From Arthrobacter sp. EPSL27 (GTDB lineage Bacteria; Actinomycetota; Actinomycetes; Actinomycetales; Micrococcaceae), in assembly GCF_001512305.1 (NCBI RefSeq), contig NZ_LNUT01000005.1, forward strand, positions 313,090-377,089: 64,000 bases of DNA, given 5' to 3'. The notes beneath the pieces were generated by a model. The model did not search any database and was not told the DNA's origin. It saw only the letters and a program-made list of their open reading frames with translations. The translations under genes were made by a program, and so were the position numbers. Below are positions 22,461-32,050 of this stretch, in pieces. Position 1 is the first letter of the stretch. Every line of letters starts with the position of its first letter.

Positions 22461-23330
22461 ATGGGCCAGAAAATCCCGTGCGTATTCTGCGGTAGTGTGA
22501 CTGCACCGACCAGCGACGAGCACGTTCTTCCGCAGCATTGGAAGAAGCATTTCCCAAAAGAGTCGGGTACAGGCCTCCGAGTCAGCACCGCCCAAGGCAT
22601 CACAGATCGCCCGCCGCGCAAACACATAACTCCCTTCGACATGAAGGTTCCCAACGTGTGCGCCCCTTGCAACAACGGATGGATGCGCCTCATGGATGAG
22701 GCCATGAAACCCTTAGTTTTTGACCTGGCCAACGGAGTTAGGCGAACGTTGTCATCCACGGAAGTTGATTCGTTGATCCAGTGGGTCACGAAAGTAGCTC
22801 TGGTCCGAAGCTACGCAGACCGGAAGTCCTCCATGACTTTTGCCGACAACGTCTTCCGCCGCTATTACGCCCAACGTACAGAGACGCACCATCGCTCAAC
22901 CCAGATCGCCTGGTGCGACGAACACGACGGCGCATTATCCGCGAGCACTACCCTGATCAGAACGGGGCGTCCCCGAGGCCCCCTCGAATCTTCCGAGCGG
23001 GAGCCCGCAAATGTCATCTCGCTAAAGCTCGGTCATCTGCTCATCCAGTGCGGCCTATCTACAGGGTCGAAGTGGTCCACGTCCTCAGTTCGACTCATGA
23101 TGACGTCAAGTCGCCAGTTCGTCCCTGGACGCCTATTTCCGGCAGTTGCGGGTCGCCCGTTTCGTTTACCCGAACAACCTTTGACAGAAGATGAGGTTGA
23201 CCTGGTCATCGAGCCCCTTCACCTCATGGGAGCAGCCAAATACGTGGGGTCGCCCGTCCCACCCGACACAACTCGTCTCATGGGGCCACTCGCGCTGCAC
23301 ATGCCACGGGTTCCAAACCCGCCAGCGTGA
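22461..23330 (+). CDS. HNH-like zinc-finger protein, putative nuclease
   Basis: A 289-residue protein with an N-terminal split treble-clef arrangement: CVFCG (7-11), SDEHVLPQHWKK (18-29) and VCAPCNNGWM (66-75). CxxC, EHxLP, and CxxCN are the layout of HNH-like nucleases in which the His is the general base and the Asn positions the metal; this suggests DNA cleavage but is not proof. The remaining 200 residues are a mixed alpha/beta domain I do not recognise. It carries no signal peptide. Expression relies on a G10 tract. It lies 101 bases after the DUF4145 gene, with TAAGAT near 22415 as a possible own -10, so the two may be separate units. Confidence 0.65.
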   Translation: MGQKIPCVFCGSVTAPTSDEHVLPQHWKKHFPKESGTGLRVSTAQGITDRPPRKHITPFDMKVPNVCAPCNNGWMRLMDEAMKPLVFDLANGVRRTLSSTEVDSLIQWVTKVALVRSYADRKSSMTFADNVFRRYYAQRTETHHRSTQIAWCDEHDGALSASTTLIRTGRPRGPLESSEREPANVISLKLGHLLIQCGLSTGSKWSTSSVRLMMTSSRQFVPGRLFPAVAGRPFRLPEQPLTEDEVDLVIEPLHLMGAAKYVGSPVPPDTTRLMGPLALHMPRVPNPPA

Positions 23331-23384
23331 CTTCCGCAACGCCGATCAGACGCTCCTGGCTAAGGCTGAGGGGATGGCGTCAGC

Positions 23385-23429
23385 GTCTGCCCAGCTGCGC
23401 CACTCCCGTCTGCCCAGCTGCGCCACTCC
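23385..23429. repeat. Tandem repeat, two 22-bp copies
   Basis: GTCTGCCCAGCTGCGCCACTCC occurs perfectly at 23385-23406 and 23408-23429, period 23. It lies in the 198-base gap between the HNH-like gene and the membrane-protein gene. Confidence 0.8.
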
Positions 23430-23528
23430 AGCGAGCAGATCACCAGCCGGCACTACGTCCAGAAAACTCACGAGGCGCCAGACATGACAGTACTACTGCA
23501 GGCCTTCGGCGCACCAACAGGAGACTAA

Positions 23529-24260
23529 ATGACCGCCAAGCCCAACCTTGCGGCCTTCGCGGGCGTCCATTCAGCTCTGGAGGCCTTTTCCAAGGCCATG
23601 CCCGCCGTCGATCCTGCAATCTTTCGCACCCAAGAAATGATCGGGGCGGAAATTAAGGCCGCGTTCGAGCCGATAACCAAGTCGACAAACACTCATCTGC
23701 ACGCGGTTCTTGAGCCTTTTGTTCAGTCCATGAACCTCCAGTTGCAGGCAGCTTTCGGCCTGCAGGAGTTGCAGAAGCAGATAGCAATGACTATCGCGCC
23801 GACAATGGACGTCTTCCGCCAGGTGACTGTCCCTGCTCTAACTTCGATTGCAGCAACTTTTTCTGCAATCGATCTCGCCGCTCAGCTCCCAGATCTATCC
23901 GTGCTGGCGCATTTCGGAGAGATGGTTGCGGCCGGCGAGTTTGCGCCCGACTTTGTCGATGCCGCGCATGCGGCAGTCGATGGGGTTGTTGGCTACTCCG
24001 AAGAGATCCAGGATTTTTCCCTCAGGGAGACCGTCGCGAGTGTTTTCGACGCCAAGGTAATCGCGGATGGTACGTACATCTTTGTCTTCATTGTCTGGCT
24101 CGTCGGATCCTTGTGGGTCGCCGGCCTCGGCGCAGAAGCGAAGGCGATCAGTGACGCGGTGGGATTCAGTAGCGCCGCGGGCTCGCATGTTGTTGCCAAG
24201 GAGGTCTCTTCCAGGACCATGAAGGTCGTTATTAAGAAGCGCAACACTCGCCGCCGCTGA
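23529..24260 (+). CDS. Unknown single-TM protein of the island
   Basis: I do not recognise this 243-residue protein. The first 150 residues are Ala-rich, Phe-spaced amphipathic helix. A single strong membrane segment, YIFVFIVWLVGSLWVAGLG, lies at about 179-197, and the C-terminus ends in a basic VVIKKRNTRRR. AGGAG precedes ATG 23529 by a good distance, and the gene ends 47 bases before the tRNA-Arg terminator. A single-TM partner beside two putative nuclease genes would fit an effector or membrane sensor in a defence locus, but this is guesswork from context only. Confidence 0.5.
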   Translation: MTAKPNLAAFAGVHSALEAFSKAMPAVDPAIFRTQEMIGAEIKAAFEPITKSTNTHLHAVLEPFVQSMNLQLQAAFGLQELQKQIAMTIAPTMDVFRQVTVPALTSIAATFSAIDLAAQLPDLSVLAHFGEMVAAGEFAPDFVDAAHAAVDGVVGYSEEIQDFSLRETVASVFDAKVIADGTYIFVFIVWLVGSLWVAGLGAEAKAISDAVGFSSAAGSHVVAKEVSSRTMKVVIKKRNTRRR

Positions 24261-24307
24261 TCAAAGCTGTGGGTAAGCGGTGGATTAGCTGCTTCCCGTT
24301 GGAAATT

Positions 24308-24351
24308 AAAAGCGGCTCTGATCTGCGTTTCCGTAGGTCAGAGCCGCTTTT
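24308..24351. terminator. Bidirectional terminator between the island membrane-protein gene and tRNA-Arg
   Basis: A perfect 14-bp stem AAAAGCGGCTCTGA/TCAGAGCCGCTTTT with a 16-base loop; the flanking A and T runs allow termination in both directions. Because it lies inside the att boundaries, it arrived with the island and now ends the tRNA transcript. Confidence 0.85.
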
Positions 24352-24356
24352 CGGTG

Positions 24357-24429
24357 TGCCCCAGGAGGGAATCGAACCCCCGACCGGCGGATTAGAAGGC
24401 CGCTGCTCTATCCCCTGAGCTACTGGGGC
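24357..24429 (-). tRNA. tRNA-Arg (anticodon TCT), island integration target
   Basis: Acceptor GCCCCAG/CTGGGGC with A73, D arm GCTCAGGGGATAGAGC, anticodon loop CTTCTAA giving anticodon TCT, and T arm with GGTTCGATTCC are intact. CCA is not encoded. The 3' part is the proximal att copy, so the working tRNA has an island-derived 3' end. Confidence 0.95.
24358..24395 (-). repeat. attR: 3' part of tRNA-Arg supplied by the island
   Basis: This is the partner of the 38-bp copy at 20577-20614, with two mismatches (24362 and 24385). It lies within the working tRNA. Confidence 0.9.
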
Positions 24430-24657
24430 GGGACCCGCCCGGCTGTTGCCGGCGGACGCCTCAAAAAGCTTACCGTGCCCGGAGGCCGTCCGCGCTCAGG
24501 TACACCGCGCCGTCCCGCAGCCGCGGCGGGCGCGGTCCGGTCCCGTGACTCAGGGAAGGTTTTCCACATGGCGCACCGGCGCTCTCGCGGAGAACCCCGT
24601 CCGGCGCGAAGCTGAAGGAGCCTGCTAGGGCACCACACTTCGAGACAGGACATAAGA

Positions 24658-25227
24658 ATGAGGGACAGCATCACGGTCCGGGGCTTCGTTGCCACGGACG
24701 TCAAGAGTTCCACCACTCCGGGCGGGGTGGCAACGGCGTGGTTCCGGCTGGGTTCCACGGGCCAGCGCTTCGACCGCTCAACCAACACATGGGTCGACTT
24801 GCCCATCAACTGGTTCACGGTCCAGGGCTACCGGCAACTGGCCGGAAACATGGGCTGCAGCATCAAGAAGGGCCAGCGGCTCATCGTTGTGGGACGCCTC
24901 AAGATGCGAAGCTGGGAAAAGGACGGCCGGGAACACCACGTCGCGGAGATCGATGCCGAGTCCGTCGGCCACGACCTGATGTGGGGCTCCGCCAACTTCA
25001 TCCGCGCGGCAGCCAACGGTCCGACGGACGCTTCCGCTGCAGCCGGGCCGCCGGAAGGTTCCATGGACGGCGGCCGGGAGGGCAGCCCGGAGGACGGCTA
25101 CCCCTACGACGGGCCGGACGACGACGAGCACCAGTCTGAATCCCGCACGGTCTTTGTCAATGACGCCACCGGCGACGTGGAGGAACTCGACGAGGAGACG
25201 GGCGAGCTGAAAGGGACCGCCGCCTGA
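24658..25227 (+). CDS. ssb: Single-stranded DNA-binding protein, atypical C-terminus
   Basis: A 189-residue protein with an SSB OB-fold over the first 110 residues (start SITVRGFVATDV, core GQRFDRSTNTWVDLPINWFTVQGYRQLAGN, then KKGQRLIVVGRLKMRSWEKDGR). An acidic, flexible tail follows, but it ends ELDEETGELKGTAA rather than the usual DDDIPF tip that recruits repair partners. This fits a second, accessory SSB, not the rpsF-linked replication SSB. There is no rpsF or rpsR nearby. It is the first gene beyond the tRNA-Arg island and has normal host base composition. Confidence 0.88.
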   Translation: MRDSITVRGFVATDVKSSTTPGGVATAWFRLGSTGQRFDRSTNTWVDLPINWFTVQGYRQLAGNMGCSIKKGQRLIVVGRLKMRSWEKDGREHHVAEIDAESVGHDLMWGSANFIRAAANGPTDASAAAGPPEGSMDGGREGSPEDGYPYDGPDDDEHQSESRTVFVNDATGDVEELDEETGELKGTAA

Positions 25228-25391
25228 AGAGGCACCCATGGCCGGGGGTCCGTGGCGCCAACCGTCCGGTCCGGCGCCACGGCCGGCGTGGCGGCCAGCT
25301 GGCGTGGCCGGCCGCATCCTGCCCCGCAACGGGCGGACACCGGAGCCGCTTGGATGTGAGTTATCCCGGTTGAACCACTAGATTTGTAGGC

Positions 25392-27074
<1,683 letters not shown>

Positions 27075-27102
27075 TCCGCGGACATAAAAGCGCCATAACA
27101 GG

Positions 27103-27132
27103 ACGCCGGCTCCCTGACAGGGGAGCCGGCGT
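27103..27132. terminator. Intrinsic terminator between ettA and tesB
   Basis: A perfect 12-bp stem ACGCCGGCTCCC/GGGAGCCGGCGT with a six-base loop is followed by TTTGTTTG. It lies 28 bases after the ettA stop and 15 bases beyond the tesB end. Confidence 0.85.
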
Positions 27133-27147
27133 TTTGTTTGCCTTGGA

Positions 27148-28128
27148 TCAGCCGCGGTCGGCTTTTCGCATCTGGTGCTGCAGCACCTTGGACTGGACGG
27201 CGCCCTTGACCTTGTTCTTGAAGTCCGTGGGAACCCGGATCATGCCTTCCTGCGCCACGGTGGCCACATGCCGGCCGTCGCGGCTGAAGATCCGGCCGGT
27301 GGCCAGGCCGCGGGCGCCCTGGGCACTGGGGGACTCCTGCACGTAGAGCAGCCACTCGTCCACGCGGACCGGGCGGTGCCACCACATGGCATGGTCCAGG
27401 CTGGCCACCGACATCCCCGGGGTGATCCAGCTCATCCCGTGCTTGCGGAGGATGGACTCCAGCAGGGTGTAGTCGCTGGCGTAGGCCAGGGCCGCGCGGT
27501 GCAGGTCAGCATCGTCCGGCATGGGGCCGAAGGTCTTCATCCAGACCGCATTGCGGGGTTCCTTGTCGCCCTTGGCCGAGACGTACAGGGCCGGGTCGAC
27601 GTGCCGGATGTCGAACGGCCGCTCGTAGGCCCAGTGCCGTGCCACAGGGTGGTCGTACTTGCCCAGCAGGTCCGCCGTACTGGGCAGCGACTCCGGCGCT
27701 GGAATGCCGGCCGGCATCTCGGACTGGTGCTCGATTCCCTCGTCCTCGTCCTGGAACGAAGCGATCATGGACAGGATGGGCATGCCGTCCTGGTAGGCGT
27801 GAACGCGCCGTGCCGAGAACGAGCGGCCGTCCCGGAGCCGCTGGACGCCGAACGTGATGGGCTGGTTGGCGTCGCCCGGCCGCAGGAAGTAGCCGTGCAT
27901 CGAATGCACGCTCCGGCCTTCGGAAACAGTCCGGCTCCCGGCCATCAGCGACTGCGCCAGCACCTGGCCGCCGAACACGCGGTGCCGGGGCTGCTGCTGC
28001 GAGGGGCCCATAAAAATGTCCTCATCCGTCCGGGCACCCTCCAAGGCTCCGAGGTTCAGCAGTTGGAGGAGTGAGGAGGTGGGGTCCTGGGTCGGCGGCC
28101 CCTGCAATCCGGCTTCGGCTTCAGTCAT
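27148..28128 (-). CDS. tesB: Acyl-CoA thioesterase II
   Basis: A 326-residue double-hotdog thioesterase that hydrolyses acyl-CoA to free acid and CoA. The family blocks VFGGQVLAQSLMAG near 52, HSMHGYFLRPGD near 79, RDGRSFSARRVHAYQDG, and the C-terminal SLDHAMWWHRPVRVDEWLLY with the catalytic Asp/Thr/Gln region are all present. It is somewhat longer than E. coli TesB (286), mostly at the C-terminus (basic ending KVLQHQMRKADRG). ATG 28128 follows TAGAGT by six bases (leaderless pattern). It is divergent from the unknown gene at 28192 across 63 bases. Confidence 0.92.
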   Translation of the reverse strand: MTEAEAGLQGPPTQDPTSSLLQLLNLGALEGARTDEDIFMGPSQQQPRHRVFGGQVLAQSLMAGSRTVSEGRSVHSMHGYFLRPGDANQPITFGVQRLRDGRSFSARRVHAYQDGMPILSMIASFQDEDEGIEHQSEMPAGIPAPESLPSTADLLGKYDHPVARHWAYERPFDIRHVDPALYVSAKGDKEPRNAVWMKTFGPMPDDADLHRAALAYASDYTLLESILRKHGMSWITPGMSVASLDHAMWWHRPVRVDEWLLYVQESPSAQGARGLATGRIFSRDGRHVATVAQEGMIRVPTDFKNKVKGAVQSKVLQHQMRKADRG

Positions 28129-28191
28129 GGTTCGACTCTAGACGCCACGTCGGCGCCGTCCCAAGGAGGCACAGCCGGTAGAGTCAATATT

Positions 28192-28851
28192 GTGTCTGAC
28201 GTCCTCACCCAGTCCCTGCAGTTCACCGATCCCCGCGACCTCGCCGATCTGCGCACCTTCGCCACCCGCGCCAAATCGATCGACGACGGCGCCATGCGGC
28301 TCCAGGCCTCGGGCCAGGTGCTTGCCGCTTACGTCTGCGTGCTGCGGCCGCGGCTGCTGGGGGAGTCGACGCCCACTATCCTCGGGCTGCGGACCATGGC
28401 CCTGGCGCAGCCGGCCGACACGGATGTCACCGTCCCAATCTCCGCAGTGCTGGACCGGCTGGCCCGGGCGGGGGAGAACGACGTCGGGCTGCCGCTGCCG
28501 CCGGTCACCGTCACCGAGTCATGGGCCGGCGTCGGGGCACCCCGCACCGGCTGGGAACCCGCGGGCACGCTGCAGGATTCCGCGCTGCGCCAGTCCGCCG
28601 AGGCCGGCATCACCGAGATCGCGGCCATCATCCCGGACAAACCCGGCGCCTTGATCGTCAACAACGCCCGCGCCACGGTCTGGGGCAGGGAACTGCCCGG
28701 CGCCGCCGGGCTGCCGCTGGGCGCCGCCTTCGCGGCCCTCACCCTCGGCTTCCTGGCCGACGGCGAGCAGCAGCTCTTCCGCGCGGGACGCTGGTTCCGG
28801 CTCAGCGGCGCCCGGGGCCACGTCCTGGCCCGCACCGGTTCAGGACTCTAA
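28192..28851 (+). CDS. Conserved-looking protein of unknown function (219 aa)
   Basis: I do not recognise this family. The protein is soluble, 219 residues, with one Cys and no signal peptide; codon use is typical of the host. The middle holds a two-strand TVPISAVLDRLARAG and LPLPPVTVTESWAG, followed by EIAAIIPDKPGALIVNNARATVWG and a hydrophobic helix PLGAAFAALTLGFLA near 180. GTG 28192 is seven bases after TAGAGT, the same leaderless pattern found at the divergent tesB; an AAGGAGG lies too far upstream (about 23 bases) to serve. It could be a phospholipid- or nucleotide-binding protein, but nothing supports a specific call. Confidence 0.7.
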   Translation: MSDVLTQSLQFTDPRDLADLRTFATRAKSIDDGAMRLQASGQVLAAYVCVLRPRLLGESTPTILGLRTMALAQPADTDVTVPISAVLDRLARAGENDVGLPLPPVTVTESWAGVGAPRTGWEPAGTLQDSALRQSAEAGITEIAAIIPDKPGALIVNNARATVWGRELPGAAGLPLGAAFAALTLGFLADGEQQLFRAGRWFRLSGARGHVLARTGSGL

Positions 28852-28938
28852 AGAAACCTCAGCAGGCGCGCCGTCCGCGGCTGCGGCGCCGGAGGATGCA
28901 CGCCCCAAGCACTCTTGACGGGCCTGCAAACTGGGCCC

Positions 28939-29658
28939 ATGAACGGCATGTCGGTGCTGGATCCGCCCGTTGACCGCCACCTTGGCTTCAACGAATCGCT
29001 GCACCCGGACCGCAGCTGGATCCGGTTGCTCCGCCTCGGGGTGGGCATCCTCGTGCTCGTCGCCCTCGCCCAAAAAACCTACGACGCAACGCTCCCCGGC
29101 AGTGATGTGGACATCTTCCAGCTCTATTCGGAGTTCACGGTCCAGTCCAACCTCGTCCTCGGGCTCGTGCTGATCGCCTCGGCTGGCCGGCGGCGGGCAC
29201 GGTTGCCGGAGTGGTGGGACCACCTGTTCGGCGCGCTGGTCTTTTACCTGGTGATGACCGGGATCATCTACGCGGTGCTGGTGGCCCCGCCGGACGAACC
29301 CTGGTGGAGCTGGGACATGTACTGGCCGCAGCTCGCGCACCACCGGCTGGCTCCGCTGTACGCCGCGCTCGACTGGCTCCTGGTCACCAGGACCGTGCGC
29401 GGCAGGTGGTGGCGGCCGGTCCTGTGGCTGAGCTACCCCGTCGCCTTTCTGGTCTTCTCCTGGGTGCGCGGCGCCCTGGACGGATGGTACGTGTACGACT
29501 TCCTCGATCCCACGCTCGACGGCGGGTGGCCGGCAGCGCTGGCGACCACCGCGCAGGTCCTCGTTGCGTTCCTCGTGGTCGCGTTCCTCGTGCACGCCGC
29601 CGGCAACGGGCGCGCCGCGCTGGCCGTTGAGCGCACGCGGACCCTACCGGATTCCTAA
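28939..29658 (+). CDS. Pr6Pr family integral membrane protein
   Basis: A 239-residue protein with six or more membrane segments. HPDRSWIRLLRLGVGILVLV starts the first; FTVQSNLVLGLVLIAS near 75, the HRLAPLYAALDWLL region near 138, and WVRGALDGWYVYDFLDP near 180 are the pattern of the Pr6Pr/FAR-17a-like family. The function is unknown; distant eukaryotic relatives hydrolyse fatty acid esters of hydroxy fatty acids. ATG 28939 has no Shine-Dalgarno; CAAACT lies six bases before it. A longer frame starts eight codons upstream. Confidence 0.75.
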   Translation: MNGMSVLDPPVDRHLGFNESLHPDRSWIRLLRLGVGILVLVALAQKTYDATLPGSDVDIFQLYSEFTVQSNLVLGLVLIASAGRRRARLPEWWDHLFGALVFYLVMTGIIYAVLVAPPDEPWWSWDMYWPQLAHHRLAPLYAALDWLLVTRTVRGRWWRPVLWLSYPVAFLVFSWVRGALDGWYVYDFLDPTLDGGWPAALATTAQVLVAFLVVAFLVHAAGNGRAALAVERTRTLPDS

Positions 29659-29711
29659 AAAGCCAAAAAAATATTTGCCACCGGATACCCGGCCCGGTAT
29701 TCTTGACGCAG

Positions 29712-29753
29712 AAAGACCCCGGAGACATCCCCCCAAGTGCCTCCGGGGTCTTT
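29712..29753. terminator. Bidirectional terminator between Pr6Pr gene and glbO
   Basis: A perfect 13-bp stem AAAGACCCCGGAG/CTCCGGGGTCTTT with a 16-base loop lies between two convergent genes. Confidence 0.8.
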
Positions 29754-29764
29754 CCATGTCCGCC

Positions 29765-30223
29765 CTAGGCGTCGGACGGGCTGTTGATCATCGACAGGGC
29801 TGCCCGCTCCATGTAGTCCCAGAGCGTCCCCTCGTAGAGCGGCGGGAGTTCCAGGGCATCCACGGCGGTGCGCATGTGGAACAGCCAGCGGTCCTTCGCC
29901 TCCGGGGTGACCCGGAACGGCATGTGGCGCATCCGCAGCCGGGGGTGTCCGCGCTCCTCGCTGTATGTCGTGGGCCCGCCCCAGTATTGCTCCAGGAACA
30001 TCAGGAAGCGGCGTTTTGCCGGGCCCAGGTCCTCCTCCGGATACATCGGCCGCAGCAGCGGGTCAGTGGCCACGCCGTCGTAGAACACGTCGATAAGCTT
30101 CACGAAGGTCTCGTGGCCGCCCACGGCGTCGTAAAAGTTGTCCGTGTAGCCGGGCTTGCTGAACGGATCGTTCTGCAGCAGCTGCTTGGGCTGCCGGGGC
30201 TCTCCGGCGCTGGGAATCGTCAT
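29765..30223 (-). CDS. glbO: Group II truncated haemoglobin
   Basis: A 152-residue trHbO-type globin that binds haem and may manage oxygen or reactive oxygen/nitrogen species. NFYDAVGGHETFVKLIDVFY near 24, then LMFLEQYWGGPTTYSEERGHPRLRMRH near 80 with the Trp-Gly-Gly-Pro turn and proximal His typical of group II, are clear. The start at 30223 is chosen because GGAG lies ten bases upstream and the globin fold follows; upstream frame is Arg-rich noise. It begins four bases after the end of mscS, so the two are probably co-transcribed. Confidence 0.92.
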   Translation of the reverse strand: MTIPSAGEPRQPKQLLQNDPFSKPGYTDNFYDAVGGHETFVKLIDVFYDGVATDPLLRPMYPEEDLGPAKRRFLMFLEQYWGGPTTYSEERGHPRLRMRHMPFRVTPEAKDRWLFHMRTAVDALELPPLYEGTLWDYMERAALSMINSPSDA

Positions 30224-30227
30224 GGTC

Positions 30228-30896
30228 CTATTCTCCGGCCTTCTGCTGGGGCGCTGTGTCCGCGTCGTCCTCCGCCGGCGTCTCCGGCGGGATGTAGGTG
30301 CCCTGGGAGCGGTTGCCCACACGCAGGATCTCGCCGTTGCGCAGGTACCAGATGGCGCCGTCCTCGGCCCGGACCCGGGTGATCCGCAGGTTCATCGCCT
30401 CCACCGTGCCCACCACCTCGGAGGTCTCGATGACGTCCCCGATGCCGTACTGGTCCTCGATGGTGATGAAGATGCCGGCCAGGAAGTCACGGATGAGCTG
30501 CTGGGCGCCGAAGCCGATGGCGATGCCGAGGATACCGACGCTGGTCAGGATGGGCGCCACATCCACGTTCAGGCTCTTGAGCACGTACACGCTGGTGAGG
30601 ACGGAGATGAGGACGCCCACCACGCTCCGGAGCAGGGCGCCGATGGTGTGGGCCCGCTGCACGCGGCGTTCATGGTCCAGCGCGCGGAGTGCGGGGGCCG
30701 CCCAGCGGAAGTACGGCTTCTTGAAGAAGGTGGAGCCTGCGGCGATGCGCTTGGTGATCACGGAGATCACAAAGGACGCCACCAGCCACACGGCGATGCC
30801 GACGCCCAGGCTGATCAGGACGCCCGGCAGGTTGATCTCGGACATTGCCGACATGTCCGGCGGGGTGATGGGTTCAGTGGTGGTCAGAATGGACAT
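30228..30896 (-). CDS. mscS: Small mechanosensitive channel (MscS family)
   Basis: A 222-residue MscS-type channel that opens under membrane tension to release solutes after osmotic downshock. Membrane segments lie at about residues 22-45 and 80-100, followed by the pore helix region around ILTSVGILGIAIGFGAQQLIRDFLAG near 110-135 and the beta domain GIFITIEDQYGIGDVIE with VGTVEAMNLRITRVRAEDG near 150-175. It is shorter than E. coli MscS (286), lacking most of the C-terminal alpha-beta domain. ATG 30896 has GAGGAG upstream. It precedes glbO with a four-base gap. Confidence 0.88.
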   Translation of the reverse strand: MSILTTTEPITPPDMSAMSEINLPGVLISLGVGIAVWLVASFVISVITKRIAAGSTFFKKPYFRWAAPALRALDHERRVQRAHTIGALLRSVVGVLISVLTSVYVLKSLNVDVAPILTSVGILGIAIGFGAQQLIRDFLAGIFITIEDQYGIGDVIETSEVVGTVEAMNLRITRVRAEDGAIWYLRNGEILRVGNRSQGTYIPPETPAEDDADTAPQQKAGE

Positions 30897-31033
30897 CGCC
30901 GGGGGAACTCCTCGTTGCTGCGTTCTTGCTGCCGGCCGGGTGGCGCCGGGCTTGGGGACCGGAGGGGCGGCCGGTGTTCGCCGGGCGCATAACGCTCTGG
31001 TCCCCTTCAACAGTAGCGCCGTAGCGTGGCCCC

Positions 31034-32026
31034 ATGCGCATCCTGGTCCTCGGCGGCACGGCTTTCCTGTCAGCAGAAATCGCGCGGCAGGCCCTGGCCG
31101 CCGGGCACGATGTCACGTGCCTCGCGCGCGGGAGCACGTCCGCCCCGCCCGACGGCGCCACCTGGCTGCGGGAAGACCGCTCGCAGGGTGCCGCTGCCTA
31201 TTCAGCAGCCGCGGGCGGCCGGTGGGACGCCGTCGTCGAGGTCTCGCGGGACCCGGGCCAGGCGCGGGAGGCGCTCGAGGCACTAGCCGGCTCCGCGCGG
31301 CACTGGACCTTCGTCTCGAGCTGTTCCGTCTACGCGGACCACTCCGTGCCCGGGGCCGGGGAGGACGCGGAGGTGCTGGCTCCGCTTGCGGCCGGCACGG
31401 AGCCCGGTGCGGACACCTACGGCGAAGCCAAAGCGACCATCGAGCAGTGGACCGCGGAGCTCGCCGGGGATAAGGCCCACGTCTGCCGGGCAGGGCTGAT
31501 CAGTGGCCCGGGCGACGGCTCCGACCGCTACGGGTACTGGCCGGCCCGGTTCGCCCGGGGCGCCGGCCCCGTCCTGGTCCCCGACATTCCGGCGGACGCC
31601 ACCCAGGTCATCGACGTCAGGGACCTCGCGGCCTGGATCCTCGCCGCCGCCGAAAACGGCACCACCGGGACGCTGAACGCCGTCGGCGATCCGGTGACGT
31701 TCGCCGCCTACCTCGAGGAAGCCCGCCGGCTGGCCGGCGGCGCCGAGGTGGTGGCCGCTCCGCCGGACTGGCTGGCAGCCCGCGGGGCAAACTACTGGGC
31801 TGGCCCGGACTCGTTCCCGCTGTGGCTGCCGCCGAAACACGAGGGGTTCGCAGCACGCAGCGGCGCCGCCGCCCGTGCCGCAGGATTGCGCACCCGGCCC
31901 TGGCCGGAGACGCTGCGGGACACCCTGGCCGATGAGCGGCGCCGCGGGCTGGACCGGGAGCGCAAGGCCGGTCTCAGCCCGGACACCGAACGCCGCCTCC
32001 TGGCCGAGCACCTGGCCACCGGCTAG
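31034..32026 (+). CDS. NAD-dependent epimerase/dehydratase-like protein (extended SDR)
   Basis: A 330-residue Rossmann protein. The nucleotide-binding turn is LGGTAFLS at residues 6-13, a form typical of atypical or CSP41-like extended SDRs. FVSSCSVYAD near 97 and YGEAK near 127 supply the Ser, Tyr and Lys of the catalytic triad, and VIDVRDLAAWI near 194 is the usual second-half marker. Relatives act on nucleotide sugars or are RNA-binding/regulatory; the substrate is unknown. ATG 31034 follows TAGCGT by six bases (leaderless pattern). It runs toward osmC, which is convergent. Confidence 0.85.
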   Translation: MRILVLGGTAFLSAEIARQALAAGHDVTCLARGSTSAPPDGATWLREDRSQGAAAYSAAAGGRWDAVVEVSRDPGQAREALEALAGSARHWTFVSSCSVYADHSVPGAGEDAEVLAPLAAGTEPGADTYGEAKATIEQWTAELAGDKAHVCRAGLISGPGDGSDRYGYWPARFARGAGPVLVPDIPADATQVIDVRDLAAWILAAAENGTTGTLNAVGDPVTFAAYLEEARRLAGGAEVVAAPPDWLAARGANYWAGPDSFPLWLPPKHEGFAARSGAAARAAGLRTRPWPETLRDTLADERRRGLDRERKAGLSPDTERRLLAEHLATG

Positions 32027-32050
32027 GGCCGGGGGCAGTGCCGGTTCGGG

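Larger units (their letters stand above)
20577..24395. mobile_element. Genomic island integrated in tRNA-Arg(TCT), about 3.8 kb
   Basis: The segment lies between two 38-bp direct repeats of the tRNA-Arg 3' end. Base composition is visibly lower in GC than both flanks, with looser codon use. It contains a phage-tail remnant on the minus strand (20782-21281), a structured non-coding stretch, and three plus-strand genes: a DUF4145 protein, an HNH-like zinc-finger protein and an unknown membrane protein. No integrase, excisionase or relaxase is visible, so the island is probably fixed and derived from a prophage or satellite by deletion. Confidence 0.85.

Noticed and set aside
23385-23429. CRISPR array
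   Set aside because: Two copies with a one-base spacer and no cas genes; a simple tandem duplication.
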